Of a DNA stretch of 64,000 nt, positions 56,202-64,000 are shown in pieces (position 1 is the first letter of the stretch; every line of letters starts with the position of its first letter). A program made the position numbers and the translations under genes. Source of the stretch: Rugamonas sp. A1-17 (GTDB lineage Bacteria > Pseudomonadota > Gammaproteobacteria > Burkholderiales > Burkholderiaceae_D); assembly GCA_025548565.1 (NCBI GenBank), contig JAJLPB010000006.1:1-64000 (forward strand). Direction: 5' to 3'. The notes beneath the pieces were generated by a model, which was not told the origin of the DNA, did not search any database, and saw only the letters and a program-made list of their open reading frames with translations.

Positions 56202-57068
56202 ATGCTAGCCAATTTCGCCGGTGTGCTGTTCGACGGCATCGCCTACGGCAGCCTGCTGTTCCTCATCAGCGTCGGCCTGTCGGTCACGATGGGCATGATG
56301 AACTTCATTAACCTGGCCCACGGCGCCTTCGCCATGTTGGGCGGCTACGTCAGCGTGACGGTGCTGTCGCGGCTCGGCGTGCCGTTCCTGGCGTCGTTGC
56401 CGCTGGCCTTCCTGGCTTCGGCCGCCGCGGGATTGGTGCTGGAGCGGCTGTTGTACCGCCGCCTGTACCGCGCCAGCCATCTGGACCAGGTGCTGTTCTC
56501 GATCGGACTGACTTTCATGTCGGTGGCCGGTGCGACCTGGCTGTTTGGTCCTTCGCAGCAGCCGGTGACGCTGCCGGACTGGCTGCGCGGCCAGGTGCCG
56601 CTGTTAGGTCTTGAGGTGGGCGCCTACCGCCTGTTCCTGATCGGCGTGGTGGTGCTGGTCACGGTGGCACTGGGACTGCTGATCGAGCGTACCCGCTTCG
56701 GCGCGCAGATCCGCGCCTCGGTCGACAACCAGACCGCGTCCGCAGGCCTGGGCATCAACGTGGGCCTGGTGTTCAGCCTGACCTTCGCGCTGGGTTCCGG
56801 CCTGGCTGGCCTGGGCGGCGGCCTGGGTATCGACGTCCTGGGCCTGGACCCGACCTTCCCGATCAAATACATGGTCTACTTCCTGCTGGTCGTCGCCGTG
56901 GGCGGCGCGGGCACCATCAAGGGGCCGCTGCTGGCGGCCGTGATCCTTGGCGTGTTCGACGTGGCCGGCAAGTACTATGTGCCGCAGGTTGGCGCCTTCG
57001 TCATCTACGGCCTGATGGTGGTGCTGCTGATCCTGTTCCCCGCTGGTCTGATCAGGAGGAAAGCATGA
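56202..57068 (+). CDS. branched-chain-amino-acid-type ABC permease (LivH family)
   Basis: A 288-residue LivH-type inner-membrane permease with about eight helices and the signatures NFINLAHGAFAMLGGYV and GLGINVGLVFSLTFALGSGLAGLGGGL. It is the first of four overlapping transporter genes and follows pcaF by 70 bases; AGGAGG precedes the ATG. Within this catabolic locus the system probably imports aromatic acids delivered by the separate binding proteins rather than amino acids (inference). Confidence 0.9.
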   Translation: MLANFAGVLFDGIAYGSLLFLISVGLSVTMGMMNFINLAHGAFAMLGGYVSVTVLSRLGVPFLASLPLAFLASAAAGLVLERLLYRRLYRASHLDQVLFSIGLTFMSVAGATWLFGPSQQPVTLPDWLRGQVPLLGLEVGAYRLFLIGVVVLVTVALGLLIERTRFGAQIRASVDNQTASAGLGINVGLVFSLTFALGSGLAGLGGGLGIDVLGLDPTFPIKYMVYFLLVVAVGGAGTIKGPLLAAVILGVFDVAGKYYVPQVGAFVIYGLMVVLLILFPAGLIRRKA

Positions 57069-58099
57069 ACGCCTTCGCTGAAGTGGAAGTCAAACCGGCG
57101 CCCGCCGCCGTCAACAAGGTACAGAGCATGAGCCAACTTCGTTTGCCGCATGACCGCTGGTCGCCGCTGGAAATCGCCTTCTGGCTGCTGCCGGTGGCCG
57201 CTTATTTCGCCTTCCCCGGCTATCTGGTCCTGATCAGCCAGATCATGATCATTGGTCTGTTCGCATTGTCGCTGGACCTGATGCTGGGCTATGCCGGCAT
57301 CGTCTCGCTGGGCCATGCTGCCTTCTTCGGGCTGGGCGCCTACACCGCCGGGCTGCTGTCGGTGCACGGCTGGAGCGAACCATTCAGCGGCCTGCTGGCC
57401 GGGGCGGTGGTGGCGGGGCTGTTCGGCTTCGTGGTCTCCTTCCTGGTGGTGCGCGGCCAGGACTTGACGCGCCTGATGGTCACGCTGGGCATAGGCCTGA
57501 TGTTGTTCGAAGCGGCCAACAAGGCTTCCTTCCTGACTGGCGGCGTGGACGGCTTGTCCGGCATGGTGGTCGGTAAATTGTTCGGCGCCTTCGAATTCGA
57601 TTTGAACGGCAACGTGGCTTTCTGCTACAGCTTCGCCGTGCTGTTCATCGTGTTCGTGGTGCTGCGCCGGGTGGTGAAGTCGCCGTTCGGTTTGAGCCTG
57701 GTCGGCATCCGCGAGGGCGTGCGGCGCATGCCGGCGCTGGGCGTGAACGTCAACCGCCGCCTGGTGGCCGTGTTCACGCTGGCCGCCACGGTGGCCGGCC
57801 TGGCGGGCGCGCTGCTGGCGCAGACCACGCAGTTCGTCGGCCTCGATTCGCTGGGCTTCCCGCGTTCGGCCGAGCTGCTGATCATGCTGGTGCTGGGCGG
57901 GACGGGCCGGCTGTATGGCGCGCTGGTCGGCGCCGCCGTGTTCATGCTGGCGCAGGACTACATCGCCGGCCTCAATCCGGCCTACTGGCAGTTCTATATC
58001 GGCCTGCTGCTGATGGTGATCGTGCTGTTCGCGCGCGGCGGCATCCTGGGCGGCCTGGAAAAACTGGCGTCGAGTTTCAAACGGAAGGAGCAGGCATGA
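57065..58099 (+). CDS. branched-chain-amino-acid-type ABC permease (LivM family)
   Basis: A 344-residue LivM-type permease with a hydrophilic N-terminal extension of about 35 residues, about nine helices and the family segments LGYAGIVSLGHAAFFGLGAYTAG, RRMPALGVNVNRRLVAVFTLAATVAGLAGAL and a C-terminal GGILGGLEK. It overlaps livH and livG by 4 bases each, so the four proteins are made together. Confidence 0.9.
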   Translation: MNAFAEVEVKPAPAAVNKVQSMSQLRLPHDRWSPLEIAFWLLPVAAYFAFPGYLVLISQIMIIGLFALSLDLMLGYAGIVSLGHAAFFGLGAYTAGLLSVHGWSEPFSGLLAGAVVAGLFGFVVSFLVVRGQDLTRLMVTLGIGLMLFEAANKASFLTGGVDGLSGMVVGKLFGAFEFDLNGNVAFCYSFAVLFIVFVVLRRVVKSPFGLSLVGIREGVRRMPALGVNVNRRLVAVFTLAATVAGLAGALLAQTTQFVGLDSLGFPRSAELLIMLVLGGTGRLYGALVGAAVFMLAQDYIAGLNPAYWQFYIGLLLMVIVLFARGGILGGLEKLASSFKRKEQA

Positions 58100-58854
58100 G
58101 CCAGGACATCACACTGCGCACGGAAGGCTTGACCAAGCGCTGGGGCCCGTTCGTCGCCAACAGCGATGTGAGCCTGACCTTCGAGCCGGGCGCGCGCCAC
58201 GCGCTGATCGGCCCCAATGGCGCCGGCAAGACCACCTTCATCAACCTGCTGACGGGCGGCTTCATGCCCAGCAGCGGCAAGGTCTATCTCGGCGGCGAGG
58301 ACATCACGCACCTGCCGCAGCACCAGCGCGTACGGCGCGGCATGACGCGCACCTTCCAGCTCAACACCCTGTTCGCCGGCATGACCGTGCTGGAATCGGT
58401 GGCGCTGGCGGTGTGCGAGCGGCGCGGCCTGCAATCGGTGTGGTACAAGACGGTCGCCAAACACGCCGACGTGATCGACGAGGCGATGGCCTTGCTGGCC
58501 ACGCTCAAGCTGACCGACCAGGCCAACAGCGTCACGCGCAGCATGGCTTACGGTAAGCAGCGGTTGGTGGAAATCGCTCTGGCGCTGGCGACCAAACCGC
58601 GCATCCTGCTGCTGGACGAACCGGCCGCTGGCATTCCGCAAGCGGAGAGCAAGGAGCTGTTCGAAGTGCTGGCGCAGTTGCCGCGCGACGTGACGGTGCT
58701 GTTCATCGAACACGATATGGGACTGGTGTTCCGCTTCGCCGACCGCATCACGGTGCTCGTTGGCGGCAAGGTGCTGACCGAAGGCACGCCGGCGGAGATC
58801 GCGGCGGACCCGCGCGTGAAGGAAGTTTATCTGGGGGAGGCCGAACATGGCTGA
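58096..58854 (+). CDS. ABC transporter ATPase (LivG family)
   Basis: A 252-residue ATPase: Walker A GPNGAGKTTFINLL, the LivG-type signature SMAYGKQRLVEIALAL in place of the usual LSGGQ, Walker B RILLLDEPAAGI and the switch His in FIEHDMGLV. The AGIPQAES segment after Walker B is typical of LivG. It overlaps its neighbours at both ends. Confidence 0.92.
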   Translation: MSQDITLRTEGLTKRWGPFVANSDVSLTFEPGARHALIGPNGAGKTTFINLLTGGFMPSSGKVYLGGEDITHLPQHQRVRRGMTRTFQLNTLFAGMTVLESVALAVCERRGLQSVWYKTVAKHADVIDEAMALLATLKLTDQANSVTRSMAYGKQRLVEIALALATKPRILLLDEPAAGIPQAESKELFEVLAQLPRDVTVLFIEHDMGLVFRFADRITVLVGGKVLTEGTPAEIAADPRVKEVYLGEAEHG

Positions 58855-59548
58855 ATTGCTGGCGCTCGATAAAGTCACCGCCGGTTACGGCGAGTCCATC
58901 GTGCTGGAAGATGTGTCGTTCGCGCTGAACGAGGGCGATAGCCTGGCGCTGTTGGGCCGCAATGGCGTCGGCAAAACCAGCCTGCTGGTGACGCTGATGG
59001 GATTGACGCGGCTGCACGGCGGCGGCATCCGCTGGGCCGGCAACGACATCGCGCGCATGCCCACGCACCGGCGCTCGCGCGCGGGACTGGGCTGGGTGCC
59101 GCAGGAGCGGCATATGTTCCCTTCGCTGACGGTGGAGGAGCACCTGACGGTGGTGGCGCGCCCCGGCCGCTGGAACCTGCAAAAAATCTACGAGATTTTC
59201 CCGCGGCTGGCGGAACGGCGCGCCAACATGGGCAACCAGCTGTCCGGCGGCGAGCAGCAGATGGTGGCGATCGCCCGCGCGCTGATGACCAATCCGCGCA
59301 TCCTGCTGCTGGACGAGCCGATGGAGGGGCTGGCGCCCATCATCGTGCAGGAGCTGGTGAAGGTGATACGGCGGCTGGTGAAGGAGGAGGGCATGTCGGT
59401 GATCGTGGTCGAGCAGCATGCGAGGCTGGCGTTGTCGCTGACGCAGCGCGCCATCGTGCTCGATCGCGGCCGCATCGTGCACGACTCGGACAGCGCCAGC
59501 CTGCTGGCCGACGGCGACAAGCTGGATCGCCTGGTCGCCGTGGCCTGA
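58847..59548 (+). CDS. ABC transporter ATPase (LivF family)
   Basis: A 233-residue LivF-type ATPase with Walker A GRNGVGKTSLL, signature LSGGEQQMVAIARAL, Walker B RILLLDEPMEGLAP and switch His in VVEQHARLAL. It overlaps livG by 8 bases and ends the HMGF set, 9 bases from the convergent Cache-protein gene. No binding-protein gene is adjacent; three candidates occur elsewhere in the window. Confidence 0.92.
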   Translation: MAELLALDKVTAGYGESIVLEDVSFALNEGDSLALLGRNGVGKTSLLVTLMGLTRLHGGGIRWAGNDIARMPTHRRSRAGLGWVPQERHMFPSLTVEEHLTVVARPGRWNLQKIYEIFPRLAERRANMGNQLSGGEQQMVAIARALMTNPRILLLDEPMEGLAPIIVQELVKVIRRLVKEEGMSVIVVEQHARLALSLTQRAIVLDRGRIVHDSDSASLLADGDKLDRLVAVA

Positions 59549-59557
59549 GGCGGCGGC

Positions 59558-60019
59558 TTATTTAGGCTTGTAGATGCCAGCGCCGACGGTGTACTTGTCC
59601 TCGGCCTGGCGGATATAGGAGGTCTTGTCCTCCAGCGCCTTGGTGACGGGATTGACCCAGACATAATCGACCCAGCCGGGTTTTTTCGACTGTGCCACAT
59701 CCCGCATCTCCTGCACGAACTTCTTGCCGTTCGCGTCCTTCAGCTGCGACATGTCCTTGCCATTCATCTTGGGCGTGGCGGCGTGGCAGACCATCATCAT
59801 CTGCGCGTCCTGGACGAACACGTACAAGTCGCCCTGCATAAACCCGCCCTTAGGATCGGCGAAGTCCTTGCATGCCTGTTCTATCCCTTTTTTCTGTATA
59901 TTGGCCACGGCCTTGTCCACCAGGGCGATGGCGTCGGCCTTGGTGGCGGTTTGCGCGAGGGCTGGCAGGGCGGGGGCCAGCAGCGCGGCGGTCAGGGCGG
60001 CGATAGCGTAAGGTTTCAT
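59558..60019 (-). CDS. exported single-Cache-domain protein, copy 2
   Basis: A 153-residue periplasmic protein: signal peptide (cleavage near ALA-Q), a long helix and a small Cache-like domain with DPKGGFMQGDLYVFVQDAQMMMVCH and KPGWVDYVWVNPVTKALEDKTSYI. The last segment is the hallmark of single-Cache proteins that are free-standing rather than receptor-attached. It is paralogous to the gene 77 bases upstream with the same length. Such proteins may bind small acids; the ligand is unknown. AGGAG precedes the ATG at 60019. Confidence 0.8.
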   Translation of the reverse strand: MKPYAIAALTAALLAPALPALAQTATKADAIALVDKAVANIQKKGIEQACKDFADPKGGFMQGDLYVFVQDAQMMMVCHAATPKMNGKDMSQLKDANGKKFVQEMRDVAQSKKPGWVDYVWVNPVTKALEDKTSYIRQAEDKYTVGAGIYKPK

Positions 60020-60096
60020 GACGTCTCCTGTTGTGATGGTGGCGGCATTCTGCGGTGCCGCCACCAGCTTACCGCGCGCGCGGCTGGCGCGCCAGC

Positions 60097-60558
60097 TTAC
60101 TTTTTATCGTAGATGCCGACGCTGACCATGTATTTTTCATCCGCCCTCTGGACAAAGGCGGACTTGGGCTCCAGCGCCTTGGATGTCGGGTTGGGCCAGA
60201 CATAGTCGACCCATCCCGGCTTCCCGGACTGGGCGACCTTCTTCATCTCCTGGGTGAAGTATTTGCCGTTGGAGTCCTTCAATTCGGTCATGTCCTTGCC
60301 GTTCATTTTAGGCAGCAGCGGATGGCACACCATCTTGCACTGCATGTCCTGCACCACGACATATACGTCGCCCTGGATGTATCCGGCCTTGGGGTCTGCG
60401 AATTGTTTGCAGGCCTGTTCCACACCGACTTTCTGGATAGTGGCCACCGCTTTTTCAGCGAGTTCGATGGCGGCGGTCCTGGCGGCGCTCTGTGCGAACA
60501 CGGGCAGGGCGGGTATAAGCAGCATGGCGGTCAGGCCGGCGATGGCATAGCGTTTCAT
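60097..60558 (-). CDS. exported single-Cache-domain protein, copy 1
   Basis: A 153-residue exported paralogue of the downstream gene, with signal peptide (cleavage near FAQ-S) and DPKAGYIQGDVYVVVQDMQCKMVCHPL plus KPGWVDYVWPNPTSKALEPKSAFV. It has one extra Cys in the QCKMVCH stretch. A PcaR-type double box at 60627-60660 lies about 70 bases before its ATG and points toward it, suggesting both copies belong to the beta-ketoadipate regulon. A periplasmic aromatic-acid sensor or carrier is the guess. Confidence 0.8.
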   Translation of the reverse strand: MKRYAIAGLTAMLLIPALPVFAQSAARTAAIELAEKAVATIQKVGVEQACKQFADPKAGYIQGDVYVVVQDMQCKMVCHPLLPKMNGKDMTELKDSNGKYFTQEMKKVAQSGKPGWVDYVWPNPTSKALEPKSAFVQRADEKYMVSVGIYDKK

Positions 60559-60626
60559 GGGGTCTCCTGTTGTGGTTATCGGTCCACCCGGACGACGGGC
60601 GGCCGCTCCCATGATACTTGAATGGT

Positions 60627-60660
60627 GTGCGATTAACATACCTTTGTGCGGCAACCGCAC
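60627..60660 (-). promoter_or_regulatory. PcaR-type double operator, site 3
   Basis: Read on the minus strand, GTGCGGTTGCCGCAC is followed 19 bases later by GTATGTTAATCGCAC, which matches the recalled PcaR consensus at 12 of 15 positions. The register and orientation are those of sites 1 and 2, here facing the Cache genes. Confidence 0.6.
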
Positions 60661-60679
60661 ACTATGTTTTGACGCCGTT

Positions 60680-61174
60680 TCAGCCTTCTTCGCGTGCCGC
60701 GGGCGGGGCGCTGCTCAACGGCGCCCGGCTTTGTTCGTTGTTTTCCTGCACAAGCTTGGTCAGCAGCGCCATGAACTGCAGCTGCTCCGCGCTGGTCAAC
60801 GGTGCCAGCAAACGCCGGCGCAAGCGCTGCGAACCGGGGATCAAATCGCTCAGCAGCTGTTCGCCCGCGCCGGTGATGGTGAGGGCGCGCTGGCGGCGGT
60901 TGGTCGGAATCACGGTGCGCGTCAGCAGGCCTTTTTCCTCCAGGCGCGCGCAGACGGTGGCGCCGGTCGAGGTGTCGATGCCGCTGATGGCCGACAGCGA
61001 CACCTGGTCGATGCCGCCGTGGCTTTCAAGATTGCGCAGCATCGCGTACTGCACCGGCGTCAGCTCGCTGCCCATTTCGTCGTAAAAAATCGACACCGAG
61101 ATTTGCTGCGCGCGCCGCAACAAGTGCCCCGGATGTTCAAATAGGCTGGTCAATTGACTCTCTGTTTCTGGCAT
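60680..61174 (-). CDS. MarR-family regulator divergent from vanAB
   Basis: A 164-residue MarR protein: DNA-binding region IDQVSLSAISGIDTSTGATVCARLEEKGLL and wing VIPTNRRQRALTIT. It faces vanAB across a 109-base gap holding a perfect 16-base palindrome at the predicted start point, so repression of vanAB relieved by vanillate or a related acid is likely (inference). Pseudomonas VanR is a GntR protein, so this is a different class of regulator in the same position. Confidence 0.86.
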   Translation of the reverse strand: MPETESQLTSLFEHPGHLLRRAQQISVSIFYDEMGSELTPVQYAMLRNLESHGGIDQVSLSAISGIDTSTGATVCARLEEKGLLTRTVIPTNRRQRALTITGAGEQLLSDLIPGSQRLRRRLLAPLTSAEQLQFMALLTKLVQENNEQSRAPLSSAPPAAREEG

Positions 61175-61209
61175 GGCGTGGTCTCTGCAAAAAGAATTCG
61201 TCCGGGCTG

Positions 61210-61237
61210 TTTACATCCCCGGTTTACGGACTATACT
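61210..61237 (+). promoter_or_regulatory. sigma70 promoter for vanAB
   Basis: TTTACA (61210-61215) and TATACT (61232-61237) are 16 bases apart; the start would be near 61244, just before the operator palindrome. Confidence 0.5.
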
Positions 61238-61244
61238 TTACAAC

Positions 61245-61260
61245 ATTCAGTGCACTGAAT
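61245..61260. promoter_or_regulatory. perfect palindrome, candidate MarR operator for vanAB
   Basis: ATTCAGTGCACTGAAT is an exact 16-base palindrome placed from the predicted start point downstream, where bound repressor would block transcription. It lies between the divergent marR and vanA genes. Confidence 0.65.
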
Positions 61261-61283
61261 GATAACCAAAACAAGGAGACACG

Positions 61284-62315
61284 ATGTACCCAAAAAATAC
61301 CTGGTATGTGGCCTGTACCCCGGACGAAATCGAGACCAAACCGCTGGGGCGCCAGATATGCGGCGAGAAGATCGTGTTCTATCGCGGCGCCGAAGGAAAG
61401 GTCGCGGCGGTGGAGGACTTCTGCCCGCACCGCGGCGCGCCGCTGTCGCTGGGTTTTGTGCGCGACGGCCAGCTGGTGTGCGGCTACCATGGCCTGGAGA
61501 TGGGCTGCGACGGAAAGGTGATCAGCATGCCGGGCCAGCGCGTGCGCGGCTTCCCTTGCATCCGCAGTTATCCGGTCGAGGAGCGCTACGGATTTATCTG
61601 GGTCTGGACCGGCGACCGTGAACTGGCCGATCCGGCCTTGATCCATCATCTGGAATGGGCGGATAATCCCGCTTGGGCTTACGGCGGCGGCCTGTATCAC
61701 ATCAACTGCGAATACCGCCTGATGATCGACAACCTGATGGACCTGACGCATGAAACCTATGTGCACGCGTCGAGCATCGGCCAGAAGGAGATCGACGAGG
61801 CGCCCGTCAATACAAGGGTCGAGGGCGAGCAGGTGATCACCAGCCGCTACATGGAGAACATCATGGCGCCGCCGTTCTGGCGCGCCGCGCTGCGCGGCAA
61901 CGGCCTGGCGGACGACGTGCCGGTGGACCGCTGGCAGATCTGCCGCTTCACGCCGCCGAGCCATGTGATGATCGAAGTGGGCGTGGCCCACGCCGGCAAG
62001 GGCGGCTACGACGCGGCGCCGGAGCACAAGGCATCCAGCATCGTGGTCGACTTCATCACGCCGGAAACCGAGACCTCGCACTGGTACTTCTGGGGCATGG
62101 CCCGTAACTTCAAGCCGGACGACAAGGAACTGACCGACTCCATCCGCACCGGCCAGGGCAAGATCTTCGGCGAGGACCGCGAAATGCTGGAGCTCCAGCA
62201 GGCCAACATCCTGCGTCATCCGGAGCGCAAGCTGCTGATGCTGAACATCGACGCCGGCGGCGTGCAGTCGCGCCGCATTCTGGACCAGTGGATGGAGAAG
62301 GAGCAGGGCGCATGA
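61284..62315 (+). CDS. vanA: vanillate O-demethylase oxygenase subunit
   Basis: A 343-residue Rieske non-heme iron oxygenase that removes the methyl group of vanillate to give protocatechuate and formaldehyde. Rieske ligands are C47, H49, C66 and H69 (CPHRGAPLSLGF, CGYHGL). The mononuclear iron site is DNLMDLTHETYVH with H156 and H161. MYPKNTWYVACTPDEIETKPLGRQICGEKIV is the VanA-type start. It is coupled to vanB by a 4-base overlap. Its substrate is made by Fcs/Ech/Vdh and its product needs protocatechuate ring-cleavage genes not seen here. Confidence 0.94.
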   Translation: MYPKNTWYVACTPDEIETKPLGRQICGEKIVFYRGAEGKVAAVEDFCPHRGAPLSLGFVRDGQLVCGYHGLEMGCDGKVISMPGQRVRGFPCIRSYPVEERYGFIWVWTGDRELADPALIHHLEWADNPAWAYGGGLYHINCEYRLMIDNLMDLTHETYVHASSIGQKEIDEAPVNTRVEGEQVITSRYMENIMAPPFWRAALRGNGLADDVPVDRWQICRFTPPSHVMIEVGVAHAGKGGYDAAPEHKASSIVVDFITPETETSHWYFWGMARNFKPDDKELTDSIRTGQGKIFGEDREMLELQQANILRHPERKLLMLNIDAGGVQSRRILDQWMEKEQGA

Positions 62316-63274
62316 GCGGCGGCTTGCTGCAAGTGCGTGTCGAACGCCGGCATGCGGAGGCCGAGGATATCTGCAGCTATGAACTGGTCAGCGCCGATGG
62401 CGCCGAACTGCCGGCTTTCACGGCGGGCGCGCATATCGACGTGCATGTCGGCCCGGGCCTGGTGCGGCAGTACTCGCTGTGCAATCCACCGCATGAACGC
62501 CACCGCTACCTGATCGGCGTGCTGCGCGATCCATCGTCGCGCGGCGGTTCGAAAGTCATGCACGATGGCGTGCGGGCTGGCGCCACGCTGCAAATCAGCG
62601 AACCGAAAAACCACTTTCCGCTGGCCGACGCTGAACAAAGCCTGCTGCTGGCTGGCGGCATCGGTGTCACGCCTATCCTGGCGATGGCGGAAGCGCTGTC
62701 GGCGCGCGGCGCGGCGTTCCAGATGCACTACTGCGCGCGCTCGCCCGAGCGCACCGCGTTCCGCCAGCGGATCGTCGAGGCACCGTTCGCGGCGCAGGTG
62801 CACTTTCATTACGACAGCGGCGACGCCGCTCAGAAGCTGGACCTGCCCGCGCTGCTGGCGCAACTGGATCGCAAGACCCACATCTACCTGTGCGGCCCGG
62901 CCGGATTCATCGACCACGTCAAGGCAGCTGCCAAGGCGCAGGACTGGCCGCACGACCAGCTGCATCTTGAATACTTCGGCGCCGCCGCGCCGGCAGCCGA
63001 CGGCGACCAGCCGTTCGAAGTGAAGCTGGCCTCCAGCGGCAAGGTGTACGCCATCCCGGCCGGCACCACCGTGCTGCGCGTGTTGAACGACGCCGGCGTG
63101 TTCATTCCCGCCTCGTGCGAGCAGGGCGTGTGCGGCACCTGCCTGACGCGTGTACTGGACGGCGTACCGGACCACCGCGACTTGTACCTCGAAGAGTCGG
63201 AGCAGGCCGCCAACGACCAGTTCACCCCTTGCTGTTCCCGTTCCAAGACCCCCACGCTGCTGCTGGACTTATAA
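62312..63274 (+). CDS. vanB: vanillate O-demethylase reductase subunit
   Basis: A 320-residue oxidoreductase with a ferredoxin-reductase-type flavin domain (RQYSLCNPPHERHRYLIGV), an NAD domain (LLLAGGIGVTPILAMAEAL, YLCGPAGFIDHV) and a C-terminal plant-type [2Fe-2S] domain with CEQGVCGTC and a fourth Cys in TPCCS. It passes electrons from NADH to VanA. The ATG at 62312 overlaps the vanA stop (ATGA); upstream in-frame codons lie within vanA. Confidence 0.94.
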   Translation: MSGGLLQVRVERRHAEAEDICSYELVSADGAELPAFTAGAHIDVHVGPGLVRQYSLCNPPHERHRYLIGVLRDPSSRGGSKVMHDGVRAGATLQISEPKNHFPLADAEQSLLLAGGIGVTPILAMAEALSARGAAFQMHYCARSPERTAFRQRIVEAPFAAQVHFHYDSGDAAQKLDLPALLAQLDRKTHIYLCGPAGFIDHVKAAAKAQDWPHDQLHLEYFGAAAPAADGDQPFEVKLASSGKVYAIPAGTTVLRVLNDAGVFIPASCEQGVCGTCLTRVLDGVPDHRDLYLEESEQAANDQFTPCCSRSKTPTLLLDL

Positions 63275-63289
63275 AAAATAGGAGACACC

Positions 63290-64000
63290 ATGCCAGACCG
63301 TATCAACCATCAACGCCGCCACCTTCTGTTGGGCGCCGCCGCCTTGTCGGCCGGCGCGCTGCCCACGTTCGCCCGCGCTGCCGAGCCGCTGAAGGTCGGC
63401 CTGATCGTGCCGATGTCCGGACCCTTCGCTTCCACCGGCCGCCAGATCGAGGCGGCGGTCAAGCTGTACATGCGGCAGAACGGCGCCAGCGTGGCCGGGC
63501 GCCCGATCGAGATCATCCTCAAGGACGATGGCGGCGTGGCGCCGGACGTGACCAAGCGCTTGACGCAGGAGCTGGTCTCGCGCGACAAGGTGCAGGTGCT
63601 GGCCGGCTTCGGCCTCACGCCGCTGGCCTTCGCCGCCGCGCCGGTCGCCACGCAGGCCAAGGTGCCGATGATCGTGATGGCCGCCGCCGCGTCGGCTGTG
63701 CCGCAGCGCTCGCCGTACATCGTGCGCACCGGCTTCACGCTGGCGCAGGTGACGGCGCCGATGGCGCATTGGGCGTCCAAAAACAAGATCAGGACCGCGG
63801 TGACGCTGGTCAGCGATTATGGACCGGGGCTGGATGCCGAAAAGGTATTCGTCAAAGGCCTGCTTGAAGGCGGCGGCAAGGTGGCCGACAGCCTGCGCGC
63901 GCCGCTGCGCAACCCGGACTATGCGCCGTTCCTGGCGCGGGTGCGGGACTTGAAGCCGGATGCGTTGTTTGTGTTCGTGCCGTCGGGCGAGGGCGCGGCG
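63290..64000 (+). CDS. ABC transporter substrate-binding protein, HAAT type (3 of 3), 3' truncated by window
   Basis: The first 237 residues of a LivJ-type binding protein, open to the window end. The leader QRRHLLLGAAALSAGALPTFARAA has a twin-arginine-like RR-x-x-L motif, unlike the plain Sec leaders of the other two copies. The mature part begins LKVGLIVPMSGPFASTGRQIEAAVK. It starts 15 bases after vanB with GGAG upstream, so it is probably co-transcribed with vanAB and may carry vanillate or protocatechuate (inference). Confidence 0.88.
   Translation, partial: MPDRINHQRRHLLLGAAALSAGALPTFARAAEPLKVGLIVPMSGPFASTGRQIEAAVKLYMRQNGASVAGRPIEIILKDDGGVAPDVTKRLTQELVSRDKVQVLAGFGLTPLAFAAAPVATQAKVPMIVMAAAASAVPQRSPYIVRTGFTLAQVTAPMAHWASKNKIRTAVTLVSDYGPGLDAEKVFVKGLLEGGGKVADSLRAPLRNPDYAPFLARVRDLKPDALFVFVPSGEGAA

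Overview
The window is about 64 kb of GC-rich (roughly two-thirds G+C) proteobacterial chromosome, densely packed with genes. Gene content and protein style (HAAT-type ABC binding proteins, Gram-negative porin, PcaR/IclR, VanAB, NodD-like LysR, Reg_prop-GGDEF sensor, paired DUF1302/DUF1329 proteins) suggest a betaproteobacterium, most likely Oxalobacteraceae (Duganella, Massilia, Janthinobacterium or Herbaspirillum relatives). That placement is an inference from gene content. No rRNA, tRNA, insertion sequence, phage gene or CRISPR array was recognised, and no stretch over 300 bases lacks a gene.

Layout. (1) 1-4531: signalling genes, namely the end of an unidentified protein, a periplasmic-propeller diguanylate cyclase, a NarL/LuxR response regulator and a small unknown protein; two palindromic sites here share the half-site GTAGGG. 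(2) 4565-9359: hydroxycinnamate module fcs-vdh-ech (CoA ligase, vanillin dehydrogenase, hydratase/lyase) with a divergent MarR regulator. (3) 9336-23131: nine minus-strand genes (aldehyde dehydrogenase, coniferyl-alcohol-dehydrogenase-like SDR, DUF1302, DUF1329, BNR propeller, RND/MMPL permease, chemoreceptor, carboxylesterase, thiolase), apparently one operon, divergent from a XylR/DmpR-like sigma54 activator with a matching upstream activating sequence. (4) 25249-28768: MarR, ABC binding protein and a tannase-family lipoprotein. (5) 28815-42736: twelve minus-strand genes comprising a second DUF1302-DUF1329-BNR-RND set followed by hydrolase, VOC dioxygenase, Rieske/FAD monooxygenase, MFS, cupin, FAH hydrolase and epimerase, divergent from a NodD-like LysR regulator. 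This resembles a flavonoid (fde/naringenin-type) catabolic operon. (6) 43787-50147: EthD protein, cyclase, LysR, ornithine-cyclodeaminase-like, DapA-like aldolase and an aldehyde dehydrogenase interrupted by an amber codon. (7) 50154-60558: ABC binding protein, porin, PcaR-type IclR regulator, pcaIJF, a complete LivHMGF-type transporter and two paralogous Cache-domain proteins; three promoters carry PcaR-type double boxes. (8) 60680-64000: MarR, vanAB and a third ABC binding protein cut by the window end.

Read together this is a catabolic island for lignin- and plant-derived phenylpropanoids. Esterases release aromatic acids; porin, ABC binding proteins and two unusual envelope modules move substrates; coniferyl-type alcohols and aldehydes are oxidised to ferulate; Fcs/Ech/Vdh shorten the side chain to vanillate or 4-hydroxybenzoate; VanAB demethylates vanillate to protocatechuate; PcaIJF finishes the beta-ketoadipate route. 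Ring-cleavage genes for protocatechuate are not in the window. The most novel parts are the twin DUF1302/DUF1329/BNR/RND modules, each fused to a different aromatic operon under a different regulator class, and the NodD-like-controlled ring-cleavage operon.
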